In this document: piece after piece, positions 23,601 through 37,002 of the stretch
Layout of the letters: each line of letters begins with the position of its first letter
How positions within the stretch are numbered: the first letter of the stretch is position 1
Source: Lamellibrachia satsuma
Lineage: Eukaryota; Annelida; Polychaeta; Sabellida; Siboglinidae
Reading direction: 5' to 3'
DNA: 64,000 nucleotides
Assembly: GCA_033239005.1 (NCBI GenBank)
Contig: BSQZ01000060.1
Coordinates: forward strand, 1,348,001-1,412,000
Translations under genes and position numbers: made by a program
The notes under the pieces: generated by a model
Told to the model about the DNA's origin: nothing
The model's input: only the letters and a program-made list of their open reading frames with translations
Database searches by the model: none

Positions 23601-26600
23601 AGTTGCAAATGTTACAAAGGAAGATATCTTAAATTTACAAAATACAGCATTACATGTGATTTATTACTTAAATAAGTGATAGACAAAAATAGCAATAATT
23701 AAATGTGTTTTATTACAACCTCATTTTGTAACGTGTTGCTGTTTACGGCTGCCTCACTCGCATGACATGCATGTCTGTATGCAAGGAGCTATTAATATCA
23801 TAAGATTGAGTTAAAGCATGGTCTTTATATAATATGTGTAAACTGAAGAGGTATTTCTCCAGATAATTTTTGCAGTGTATGATGCATGTTCATATTGGAC
23901 TGTTGGATAAATGTAATGCAATTAACTTAATTATCTGGAAGCATTTAATAAACACTCATCAAGTTATTTCTCTCTGTTTTCAGTGGCTCCGAGGAGTAAG
24001 TATTCATTTGTGAACTCTGCATGCCTCTTTCAACAAAGTCAAAGTTATTAACTATATTTCATTTATATATTACTTACAGAGGATCAGAAATAAACAATGA
24101 TATATTTCTATGGTTTTGTGTGCTCAGAATAAAGATGTCTTCCATTAATGAATCAGAGGGCCCGCATTCTGATTAGATAAGTGATTAGGTTTGGCACATT
24201 CCCCTAAAATGACATCAGCTGATTAAAAAATATGTTAGTGAGTGAATACTGTCGACATGTCAACATTACAAATATTTGATTAGTTGTGGACAATATTGTT
24301 AAGAAAACAATCCATAAATTATTGGATATTTTTTAAATAATTACATATTTAGCCTGGATTAGTCGTTAGTTAAGGCATCAGAAACCAAATCAGGTATGAT
24401 AATTATTATTATTAACTTTGCATTGTAAACCTAATGCACTACCAAGTTAAAATGTGGAAATTCTAACAAAGCCATGGTTCTGATATACAAGCAAACCAAC
24501 GTTTGGATCCTCCCTATTTCCAACTTTCTTATTTATTTCAGAATATTTAAATTAGCATATTTTGTTTTCTCACAGTTTTGCCTAAAGCTTAAAAGTGCAC
24601 AAAATACAAATATAATATAATGTTTGGTACACTTTGTTTTCTTGGTAATTGTTTTAATCAAAACATGATTGAAGCACAGTAAAGCCAATCACATGTTTAG
24701 TGACTCATAAATTGACCTGTTTTCTGAGAAGAACCGTTTTTATTTATTCTGTGGAACTTCACTTCTGGTGATCGTAGCAAAAACAACATCCTGCTACGCT
24801 GCAATTAACGACACTTATCAGTCGGATCAGCTGCTATTTTAATGTTGTATCGTGTGTCCTTTAGTAATTACGGCTGCAATGAAAATAATTGTAGGCAAAT
24901 ATCTGGGATCGCTTTCATTCATGAGTGCTTACTAACCAACCGTTAAAATAGACATATTAGGACTGTATCAAAATATGTCCACCTCTGTTGATTTTCACTA
25001 TCTTTCGTTATACCTTGAGTTTCCTGAAAATTACTGTACTTAGCAGATCTTAAATTTGCCCAGATGGAGATAGGCCAGCGCCATTCCTGAAATAAGCTGT
25101 GTTTTGGTCTGAAGCCATTGAGTTAAATTAACATTGCCACAAATGTGTATTTGCCATGAAAGCGGATGAAACTAACTGTTGCTGCACTTTAGAACAGGCA
25201 GATGGACTAAATATCTGTATGCATAATACTTTTCCATTCACACATACATACACATATGCATTAAAACCTCATCATAATTAACGTTCTCTGTAAATGCAGG
25301 TACTGTGTAAGTCACTAGTCACATTTACTACTGGGTAATGATTGCATCCTCTTTCTGGTAAAACAGTTGAGTTGGCCGTGAAAGCAGTGTAAAGTAAATA
25401 CAAAGCTGACACCTGGTGATCAACATGTATACTAAATCGTGATGTGATGGAATGTAGTGGCACAGTTGACCACCAGGTCGCACAACAATTTTGCATGTGA
25501 CACTGTGTGTGTGCCACTGTCTGGCACTACTTACATGACTTGTGATCTGTGTCTTTCTATGACCTGTTTCTTGATACTAACAACTTGTTCTTTCCAATGT
25601 AACCAGGGAGGAAGAATCAGAGGAAGAGTAAGTAAATTAAAACAGTTCAATTAGCTTCATGTAGCATCCTAGCCGTAGGAGCCACAACAGACAAACCTTT
25701 CCCCCCAGTGTAGGCCATACAGAATGTTGCTTTGTCTCCTGCTCTAGTTGATGGCCGTTACAAGCCCATTACATGTTGCTTTGTCTCCTGCTCTAGTTGA
25801 TGGCCGTTACAAGCCCATTACATGTTCGCTGACGCCTGATCATTTCATATGCTGTAGCAGAGAAAACCTGTTTACGTAGATTCTGCATGAAAAGTAGTTA
25901 GTAGCCATTCTAGATATTGGCCTTGTTCTTGTTCAGGTGGATCCTCAAAGGAAATGCTTCTTCCATGCAAAGATGTGTGTTGAAATTTTTTAATCTAATT
26001 GGTTGTATAAACTGTCCTTGAATTTGTACATTTGTGTGTATATCGCAAGCACAAGTTAAAAAAATTATCAAATAGATGTTTAATTTCCAGCCATGTTGAC
26101 CACATTTTGCTATTATTACTGGTCTGTATGGCAACTTTCATAAATAAAAACAGTATTGTTTTAATTGCATTTAAAATAGGCTTGCCATATGGGGATCCAT
26201 CTGGTTGTTATCATATATGGATTAATAGCACTGAACATTGGGGGCAAAGGTTATTGCATAATGATTATGCTTGCCAGTTTCATGGCACTTTTACTAAGTA
26301 ACCCAGGACATTAATTAGTAAAGGTGGACCCCGGTCTGCTTTTTGTTTGATTGATTCCAAAAAACAAGTTTGAGAAGTTTGCAAATCATTTTGATGATGT
26401 TCTATGTTTGAAAGGTGTACAAGTTGCAGGCTTCAGCCGTAGTTATCTTTCCATTAAAAGGGCACATTGGGAATAAACTATCTTCAATACAGATTTGGGG
26501 GATTTTTTAGGAATGTAGATACATCCCATGGTAATGTGAATTTGTTACAAATGGAAAGATCGTGATAAAGTATTTTTTCTGTGTTTACCATAAGTATAAA

Positions 26601-29600
26601 ATGAAATGAAAAACTTATAGTGGTCGAAGTGCGAAGATATATGGTAACCCTCAATAGGAATGTATGGGTATTGCTATGTGATATGGTCTTAGATGGCTTT
26701 ATGCAGAATTTGTAGTCAAAAATACAGATTTCAACCAAAAAATGTGGCATGTCTGTGAATATCTCCTGGCTGTTTGCACATAGAATGTCTTGTAGCTTGG
26801 CAACTTGTGAGTGCATGTCTCTGAAGAGATACAGGAATGCCCAGGAGAAGGAAAAGGAAGGGAGATTGGTTGAAACAATGGGGGCTTCAGGGTGGGAATG
26901 TAAACAGGTGGTTCGGAATTGTTCCCAATCTGTGTATTCCAACAGTTTTTGCTACACAATATCCCTTGCATTAATGAGACAATGATTTTTTTTAAACAAA
27001 TTGTCTGATTTCCCCGAGGTTCCTGTTCTTCACTTCGGGACACACACTAGCAGGGCATTGTTTATTTATTGCTCCATTTAATGGCATGCATATTTCAGAG
27101 ATTGACATTATGATTATGATGCACTGATTAATGTTAAGAGATAGCATAAAGCTGTTGACACAGCGATAGAGATATGATTTGAAGTATTTATGAGAACAAT
27201 GTGTGATTGTTGCACCATAAATCACAAATTCTGATAATTATGGACACAAGCTCGAGTGTACCATGTCTGGTTATCTCTTCAAGTGTTATAATGATACTAT
27301 GAGTTGTTAGCATACTAAGACCGGCTTCACATTCTAAATTTGAGATACATTGGTGCGTGGGAAAGGATAATATTTACAAATGTTGGCACATCATGTTTTT
27401 GTTTTTAGCTTCACTTAAGTTTGTCATGGACCAATATTACATTTAGAGAGGAAACATACAAGAACCAAATTTCTATATGTTTCTATGGTGGTTAGAGTTA
27501 CTGTGAAACTGCCCCAGTGTTTTCAGCTCATTCACCAGGTGGCGCAACCTTTGTATGAAAATGAATACTGTGGTCACCAGATGGCGTCACTCCTGGTTAT
27601 TAACCTGTTATCTGTTGTCTGATGCAACTATTTAATTGTTATACATTTCGTTTATTTCCTTCATCTTCTGTTGTTTTAATATGTCTTATTTCTGTTCTCT
27701 GCTTATCTTCTTTTTATGTCTAAACAGGACTGAGATGGGCTGTTTAAGTCAACCGGTATTTATCTGTACTTCTCTTCCAACAGGCCTTCCTAGCTTCATG
27801 ATGAGGGGAAGTTCCTGTTAATATAATTATTGTCTTTTATGTGTTTTCATTCCCTGGTAGACCTATTCAATACCTCCATTTTTTCCCGTCCTTTTTCCTA
27901 TTTCCCCCCTTTCTTCCCAAAACCTCAAGTTGATTCTGCTATTACGTATGAACAGACAAAATTATGCATACCTGATGCCAGTACTCAAACTGTGTGATTA
28001 TCTAGCTTTTTTGTTTTACTGGTTTTATTAGTATAAACCTCTTCAGTCACTCTGCCATTTTCACAATGATGAAAGGGAAAGTTTTGAATTTATTTAAGTA
28101 AAATGTATACAACTGATCAGTGTTGGAGTTATTAGTGAACCTTTCATGTTTAATAATAACTTACTGTCACTGTCATTCTTACTGTCTTCTTACTGTCTTC
28201 TTACTAATGTCTTCCTTTCCCTCCCAAAGGCAGCAGCCGGCGGCTCGTGTTGAGTAAGTAGTTTCTGCGTGACGCTTCCTCAAAATAAGTTGCTTTTCTG
28301 TTTCACAATTGTGTCTTATTGTTAGAGACAGTAGTTGTTACTCTCTGCTTTGGATTGACTGAAAAAAAATTTTTTTTTCACATGGCAGTAGTTATTGTTT
28401 ATTTATATAATATGTGTATAATAATGTATTGCCTTAGTTAGAATTCATAATATATGACTTCCTAGATATGAACATAGGCATTTTTGTAAAGAACATGTAT
28501 AAATCTCAAATTTAGGCCAGGTTTTTACTTTTTAGACAACATATTTTTAGTGGACATCTTTTTCTCTTAGGAACGTTTTCAGTAATAAGTGTACTTTTAG
28601 CATTAAAGAATACAGAAATTTGTAAATACAGAGTATGTTTTGATAAAGTTTGTTATTTTCTTAGGAGAAAGGCACCAGCGTAAGTAGTAGACCCGTTTGA
28701 GTTTTGCAGAGTTTGATGGAGTTTGGGTTTACATTTTTTGGCATAAATATTTGATGAACTGTGCTTGTTGCGTTGACAAAGCTTTTATTCGCGAGGAATT
28801 GCAGTGATTTGCTGCACCATCTGGTGGCACATTTGTGCGCAGTCTGCGAGCGTTTTGAATTGCTGTGGCTACACTTTACAAGGCGTTTTGCTTTTCAGGT
28901 TTTTTCTGTTAAAGGCATGATGTGGTTAAGACAGCAGTAAGGCTGGTGTGGGAACGTAGTGGTATTTTATTGTTGGAAGGTGGTTTTGATGCCACTTGGG
29001 TTTTACTGTTGTGTGGTAAATTTCTTTGCTGACATCAAGGCAATATTGCTTTGTTGCACTTTTAGCATGGTAGTGTGAATGAGAATGATGCCACTGAGGC
29101 ACAGATGCCAGGGTGAAGTGTTATTTTGCTGTTTTGCATGATGCTGCATACTTTATGCAGCTGCAAATTCTTCTTTTCAGGCCGAAAGATCATCAAAATG
29201 ACCTGTGAACTGTGGTTCTATGATTGGTTTATGTTTGTGTTGTCAGTAGAATGTTGCATGGTAGAAATTATGTGACATTTTCTTATGTCCACTGGTTCAA
29301 ATTAGCTGTTATAATTGACCAACAGATCTCATGTCATCCAGAAGTAATCTGACACTTGTGGAGAAAGTTTCATTGTGACAGAAGACTGAGACTGAAACTT
29401 TTTCAACTTTTCCTTTATCTCTGAGAATTCTGTGTTCTCGTTTGAACTTCCCCTGCAAAAATCTGAGACTTCTCAGTATTTCCATCTGACCTTACCAAAG
29501 ACAGATATGAGAATTCTAAAAATTCCCATCTGAAAACAGATGCTGCTCAGAGTTCACATCTAATCATCTCACCGCGACACCTAAAAATTCTCAGGATTTT

Positions 29601-32600
29601 AATCTGATCATCTCTAAAAGAAGCTTAAAACTTACGGATTCCCCACCTATGTTCTTATTAAGAAGGCAGAATTTGTTCCAGCCTTACTTCCTGTCATCTC
29701 CGGGTCAAGCCAAGCACTTTCTAAAGTTTGATCTTCTCAATATGTGCATACTGTTCTACTACTACTTTGGTTATATACTAAATGACTTCTCGGCCCAGCC
29801 TCCGTGTTCATGGCTGAATTGTGTTCACAGATAAGAAAGCATGATGCCAGAAACATGGCTGATGAATTGAAATATTTGCTTCCTTAATACCTGCTATTAA
29901 ACCAACAAAATCTGTTGCTCTGTGAAAACATTCTCAGCATCACTGAAGTGTTTTGAGAATTGATCTATCATGTCTATTATTTCTTCTTGTTTCTCGTTAA
30001 TATTAATTAATGTTGCGTGTTACTGTTGCTGCTTTTTATTACTATATTTCATTTAAACACTCAAATGACCTGTTGTGAAAGGGTGCTTATTAAATAGAAC
30101 AAATATGATAGATTGTGCCTCTTTAGAAATCTGCTCGGCATTACTAAAGAATTGTTCTGCTACGTCTGCTGTTTCTTGATATTTATTTGTTTGATGATTT
30201 ACTTTTACTGATATATTGGAGGTTTTGGGTTTCACAACTGTTTCTTGCATTGTTACTAATGTGTTTGCCTTGGTTGCTTTGCCACAGGTCCGAAGAGGAA
30301 GAAACAAAGTGAGTGGACTAGTAGGCACCTTGTACTGCCCCAGTCCTTGCTTCCAGCCTCGCATGCCTAATAACCCTCCATAGTTGTCCGTAGTTTCAGT
30401 CGTAGGAATATTTCCCTTTACTACACCTCTCTTAGCCTCTTCTAGCATACTCTTGTTACTAGTGATCCAGGCGTTTACCGGTGTTTATGATCCTTATGAC
30501 CTACTCAGTGTAAAAAGAGATCCACTCTGCTCTGATTTTGTTTATCCTTCAAAGTTTATTCAGTACAAACTGTGATCCTTTCACTCCAGACTGCATAGTG
30601 ATCCTGTCAGCCATGTGTGAATAGTGATCCTTTAAGCCATGAGTGAATAGCGATCCTTTCAGTCCAGTGTGAGTAGTGATCCTTTCATCCATGTGTTAAT
30701 AGTGATCCTTTTAGCCATGTGTGAATAGTGATCCTTTCAGCCATGTTTGAATATTGATCCTCTTGACCATTTGTAAGTAGTGAACCTTTCAGCCCAGTGT
30801 GAATAGTGATCCTTTCAGTCCAGTGTGAATAGTTATCCTTTCAGTCCAGTGTGAATAATGTTCCTGTTTATTTCTGTTATGACTCTTCAAGTGTGCTCTG
30901 GCTATCATGAAACATAGATAATTGTCTCGTTTAAAAAATATTAAGGTTTTAACAGATCAAAAGGTTATACAACTGCACATATAAAATAATGATAAAATAG
31001 ATCAGTTATACTAAGGAAGTGTGTGTTTCAACATGTTAACCCATTAGCCTTGTATGCTCAGGTCCGATGAGGAGAAAGAGGAGGAGGAAAAGTAAGTTAG
31101 AGGTGACCACATTTCGTGTGACACCGGCATGCTGATGTGTGACCAAGTGAGGGTCGGTGCTGTAGTTTGGCGATGGTCAAGTCCGTGTGACAAATAGGTG
31201 TAGGGTTGTCTGGATGCCTCCAGTTTTGCCACATGGCAAACACACTTTGTGAACATGTAGAATCCCTTTCCGAATACAATTTAGTTTTTGCCCACTGGTG
31301 TTTTGTTTGATGATCTAGATATTAGCTTCCTTCATCGTACTGTAGTGCAATAGCCAATATAAGTGTGAATAGTGATATTTTAGTACAGTGTGAATAGTGA
31401 TCTTTTGCAGCTTTCAGTATAGTGTGAATAGTGATATTTTAGTACAGTGTGAATAGCGATCTTTTCAGCTTTCAGTGTAGTGTGAATAATGATATTTTAG
31501 TGCAGTGTGAATGGTGATACTTTCAGTCCAGTGTGAATAGCGATCCTTTCATCCAGTGTGAATAGTGATCCTTTTAGTATAGTGTAAATAGTGATCCTTT
31601 AAACTTAGTGTGAATAGTGATCCTTTCAGTCCAGTCTCAATAGTGATGCTTGCAATCCAGTGTGAATAGAGATCCTTTCAGTCCAGTGTGAATAGTGACC
31701 CTTTCAGGACAGTATTACTAGCGATGCTTTCATTCCTGTGTGAACAGCGATCCTTTCATTCCTGTGTGAATAATGATCCTTTCAATATATTGACTAGCCA
31801 TTCTTTCAATACATTGTGAATAGTGATCCTTTCATTCCCATGTGAATAATGATCCTTTCAATATATGTGAACAGCAATCCTTTCACCATGTGCGAACAAT
31901 GACCTTGGTGTTTCTTTGTACACATTAAAACATAAAAATAATGAATTTGCTAGATTTTAATAAGTAAGGAAGATCTTTGCAACATGTTAACCCTTTAGCC
32001 TTGTGTGCCCAGGGAAGCCTCTGATGAGGAGAAAGAGGAGGAGGAAAAGTAAGTTAGAGGTGACCACATTTCGTGTGACACCGGCATGTTGATGTGTGAC
32101 CAAGTGAGGGTCGGTGCTGTAGTTTGGCGATGGTCAAGTCTGTGTGACCAATAGGTGTAGGGTTGTCTGGATGCCTCCAGTTTTGCCACATGGCAAACAC
32201 ACTTTGTGAACATGTAGAATCCCTTTCCGAATACAATTTAGTTTTTGCCCACTGGTGTTTTGTTTGATGATCTAGATATTAGCTTCCTTCATCGTACTGT
32301 AGTGCAATAGCCAATATAAGTGTGAATAGTGATATTTTAGTACAGTATGAATAGTGATCTTTTCAGCTTTCAGCATAGTGTGAATAGTGATATTTTAGAA
32401 CAGTGTGAATAGTATAGTGTGAATAGTGATATTTTAGTGCAGTGTGAATGGTGATACTTTCAGTCCAGTGTGAATAGCGATCCTTTCATCCAGTATGAAT
32501 AGTGATCCTTTTAGTATAGTGTGAATAGTGATCCTTTAAGCCCATTGTGAATAGTGATCCTTTCAGTCCAGTCTCAATAGTGATGCTTGCAATCCAGTGT

Positions 32601-35600
32601 GAATAGAGATCCTTTCAGTCCAGTGTGAATAGTGACCCTTTCAGGACAGTATTACTAGCGATGCTTTTATTCCTGTGTGAATAATGATCCTTTTAATATA
32701 TTGACTAGCCATTCTTTCAATACATTGTGAATAGTGATCCTTTCGTTCATGTGTGAATACCGATTTTTCCAGTCCAGTGTGAACAGCAATCCTTTCATCA
32801 TGTGCGAACAATGACCTTGGTGTTTCTTTGTACACATTAAAACATCAAAATAATGAATTTGCTAGATTTTAATAAGTAAGGAAGATCTTTGCAACATGTT
32901 AACCCTTTAGCCTTGTGTGCCCAGGGAAGCCTCTGATGAGGAGAAAGAGGAGGAGGAAAAGTAAGTTAGAGGTGGCCACATTTCGCGTGACACCGGCATG
33001 TTGATGTGTGACCGAGTGAGAGTCATTAAACTAGTTTTGTGACGGTCTGTGTGACCAGTAGGTAAAGGGTTTTCTCCAGTTTTTCCATGTGTTCCATCAG
33101 TGAGTTTGTATATGTGAACATGTTGAGTCCTTCTGAATACATTTTGGTTTGAACCCACTGGTTTTTTGTTTGATGATCTAGATATTGGTAGCTCCCTTCG
33201 TCACTGTTGTTATGGTGTTCAGTGTTGTTCCCATGGTGATCTGTGTTGTTGCTAAGGTGTCTTATGATGTTGCCATGGTTATGATTATTGCTTCTAGGGA
33301 GTTAAATGTTGTTGCCATGGGGTCCTGTGTTGTTCCTGTTCCGGCCATTGTCGTTGCCATTATGTTCAATGTTGTTGCCAATGTGTTCGACATTAGAGAA
33401 TACTTCTGTTCAGTTAGTGTTGTTCCCATTTATATGATAATCAGACGTAGAATCCTTGGCATACATGTTTGCTGTGCATCTCTTTGTGTGTTTATGGGGC
33501 TTGATAATGTCCACAATTTCTTTCCTACATATTTTACTGCGTAAGTGTAATATGACGACACACTGGATTTGTCATTGTGTAATATGATGACACACTGGAT
33601 TTGTCATTGTGTGTAAACATAATATAAATTCTTTTAAATTAATGTTTGAATTTGAACAAAGTTTTACAAACAGAATTAAGATTGCATAATTTCATCGACG
33701 AAAATTCATCTTGATTAAGCGACAACCTGAATACCGTAGTAATTATTTTTAGGTCCATTTCAATTAGTGATACTTTCAGTCCAGAGCAAATAGTGAGTGG
33801 TCTGTTTAGTCTAGTATGAATATTTAGAGATTTAGTGTTTTCAGCCTTGTGTGAATAGTGTAGTGATTCTACGTTTTACTCCACTGTGAGTAGTTTAGTG
33901 ATTTTTATATCAACATTTAACAGGAACGATTGATTAGGACATATTTTTAAGTTTCTTGTTTATTCTCAGTTTTGTATCTTCAAATGTAATTAAATTTTCC
34001 TGAAATGTAGATCAATATCTTGCATTAAATATTCTATATTTTAATGTAAATAAAAATGTTATATAAATAATAAGAAATGAGTTGCATTATCATGCTTTGT
34101 GTTAACACATTAGCCTTGTTTGCTCAGGGAAGCATCTGTTGTGAAAAAGAAGGAAAGAATAATGTAAGTTAGAGGTGGCCACATATCACGTGACACCGGC
34201 ATGCTGATGTGTGACCGAGTAAGGTGGATTGGCTGGCTTTATGGTGCTGTTGTTTGGCATACAGTGCAGTCTGTGGTACCAGGAGGTAAATGGCTGTCTA
34301 GGTGCGCCCAATTTTATCATGTTCTATCAATGAATTTGTCTTTGTGAATATGTAGAATATTTCGGAATAATTTGTTGTGCTGGTTTGGTGATTTAGATAT
34401 TGGGAGCTTTGTGTTTGCCATCTTGTCAAATAGTGTTGCTTTGATGGCAGTCATTTTGTAAACACTGCCATTTGTTCTATTCATATTTGGTGTTTTTTTT
34501 AGTATCGCTTCATGCAGCTTTGATCCACAATGGCTTTCTTTGTACAGAAGTGTAGTTGGCGTGTTTTTTGTCTTTTTAGCAGTATTGCCCCCTCTGTTGT
34601 TCCAAACTTGAAAAACATTTCTTGGCAGTTTCATTGTTAAACAAGAATGAAAATAGCACTGTTTGTTACTATTGCACATACAACATTATTTAATTAATAC
34701 ATTTGAGCAATTCTACACAAAGCAGAATTAATAGATTTAACCAGACTGTAAGTGAAGAAAGATGTCATTAGCATATCAACACATTTTCATCAATTTGTTG
34801 CCTGCCTTTAAGAAACCATTCGTGCAAAGAAATCATCTTGCTCCAGATAACACTCTCAAGATATAAAACAATGAGAAACAAAAATGAGATATACTAATCC
34901 ATGCAGGTTCAATGGCAGCTAATTTAACTGCCCAAATAGTGTCCTTCTCTCGAGTTTTTACTAGAGGAGAACAAAGATTATTAAATATTTATTATCCACA
35001 TAAGTTTTATATTTATGTTGTTCGCAGCCTTCTCATCCCAACAAACACCAGGAACTTGTCTATGATGACCTGCGCCTGTGCATGGCTAATTTTGTTTGAT
35101 TTTTGATTGTCCATGCTATCTCTTGTATGCAGTTTACCTTTCACATGGTTAGTGCATGGGGTCATGGGGCCATGGGTACAGAAGGACATTTTCATGTTGT
35201 TATTATTCAGGTTTCTGTCATGTGTACATTTACTGAGACAACTGGTGCTCTCCATTTGTTAAAGTGTTCATTTGTTTCTATGTATTCCTATATAGTTATT
35301 GTCACACATTATCTTGTATAATGATGTTTACTTACTTGTTATATATTTACTTGTTTATATACTTGTTGTTTATTTCCTAATTGTTTATTTACTTATTGTT
35401 TATGTTATGACAGAATGCCTCCTCCAAAATCAGGACCATCAGAAGCTGAGCTCGCCATGAAGGTAAAATTGTGTTCTATTGTTTCTAATGATGATAATAA
35501 TTATTGTTTACATAATTGGTTATATCAGTTATATATTACTAATGACAGTCATGACATGGATTGTTACTGATGACTATAACTTAGCAATGGTTTCCGTTGA

Positions 35601-36862
35601 CAATTACAGTCCAGCAGTAGTTGCTATTGACAACTATAATATAACAACAGCTTCAGATGATCATGTTCACAACTGTAAAAAGTTGTCCATGCAGTCAACG
35701 GTTCTATCATTGCATCTTCCACAAGTCGTATTGTTGACCACTAAAATGCTGCAACAGTTACCAATGATGCTTTTAACCTAGCAACTGTTGCCTGTTACCT
35801 AGAAACTGTTCCCAGTAGTCTAGCAACTATTTCAACTGCTGCCTGTAACCTGGCAACTGTTCACTGTAACCTAGCAACTGTTAGCAGCTGTTGCCTATAA
35901 GCTAGCAACTGTTGCATGTAACCTAGCAACTGTTAGAAACTGTTGCCTATAATGTAGCTACTCGTCATTAACAGAAGAGACGGGAAGCGCAGGTTGCGTC
36001 AGGGAACCTGGACGAAGCCGCACAGGAACTGTTGGAGGCAAACATGGAGGAGCGGGTGAAACTTGAGGCAGAGATCGAAGAGATGCGCAAGAAGAGTGTA
36101 AGTGGCGCCCACTGATGGTGGTGTGCAGTCATTGCCTCATAATAAAAAACATCTTTGAAAAACATTTTGTTGATCTGTAGTTTGCTATTTGTAAGACACC
36201 TAGACTAGAACTCTGAAATAGAGTGGTGACACATGATATAAATTTCTCATAACTTTGTTTCATGGTTTGCATCACTGTTTTCTGTATGAATGTTTCAATG
36301 TCGTTTAGTCTTGACATGCAAGATTTTTATCATTCTAATGCTAGTTTACTTATTATTGATTTTGCATACGTGTATCATGGTGTTGTATTATCGAGCAATC
36401 TGATTGGTTTTGCATACACAAGCTGTGAAAGTTTGTATTATCGAGCATTCTGATTGGTTTTGCATACACAAGCTGTGAAAGTTTGTATTATCAAGCATTC
36501 TGATTGGCTGCTGCAAAAAGAAACATGATTGGGTGTATACATTATTAAGCATTAGGATTGGCTGCTGCATATATATATGAATAATGAACATTCTGATTGG
36601 CTGTTGAGTTAAGGTTTCTGATTGGCTGCTGCAGGAACAACGTAAGAAGGAACGCATGGAGGAGGAGATGCGGATGGCCGAGAAGAGGGCTGAGGAAGAC
36701 GCGCGGCGCAAGGCAGAAGAGGTGGGATTTCTGTTAGTCCGTCCTCTTCAGTAATTTCATTATGGAAAACTTTTTGTGCTTATTCTCTTGTCAAGACATA
36801 ATTCCTCCATTTTCATAAATTATCAGCATGTGTATTTCATAGATTTGAATAATTACAACATG

Positions 36863-36952
<90 letters not shown>

Positions 36953-36953
36953 T

Positions 36954-37002
<49 letters not shown>

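Larger units (their letters stand above)
20696..23983 (+). other. troponin T intron with repeats
   Basis: 3.3 kb. It contains a 27-bp repeat built on GTTGCCATGGCAAC-like palindromes (21395-21470), a poly-C run near 22729, and a possible transposon at 23087-23330. No further in-frame microexon was found. Confidence 0.6.
31020..32890 (+). repeat. tandem duplication of microexon plus intron, about 0.9 kb units
   Basis: 31020-31985 and 31985-32890 are near-identical, including the exon, donor-proximal intron (gttagaggtgaccacatttc), and the downstream minisatellite. A third, shorter copy starts with exon 32925 and a fourth, diverged copy with exon 34128. Spacing of exon starts: 951, 912 and 1203 bp. 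Confidence 0.93.

Noticed and set aside
29179..29202. A possible tenth microexon of 24 nt after ttcttcttttcag
   Set aside because: The acceptor is strong and the length is in frame, but the donor ACCT|gtgaac is poor and the peptide does not resemble the acidic cassettes.
33185..33544. 119-codon Val/Met-rich hydrophobic frame
   Set aside because: It is a translation of GTTGTTGCCATGG repeats within a troponin T intron.
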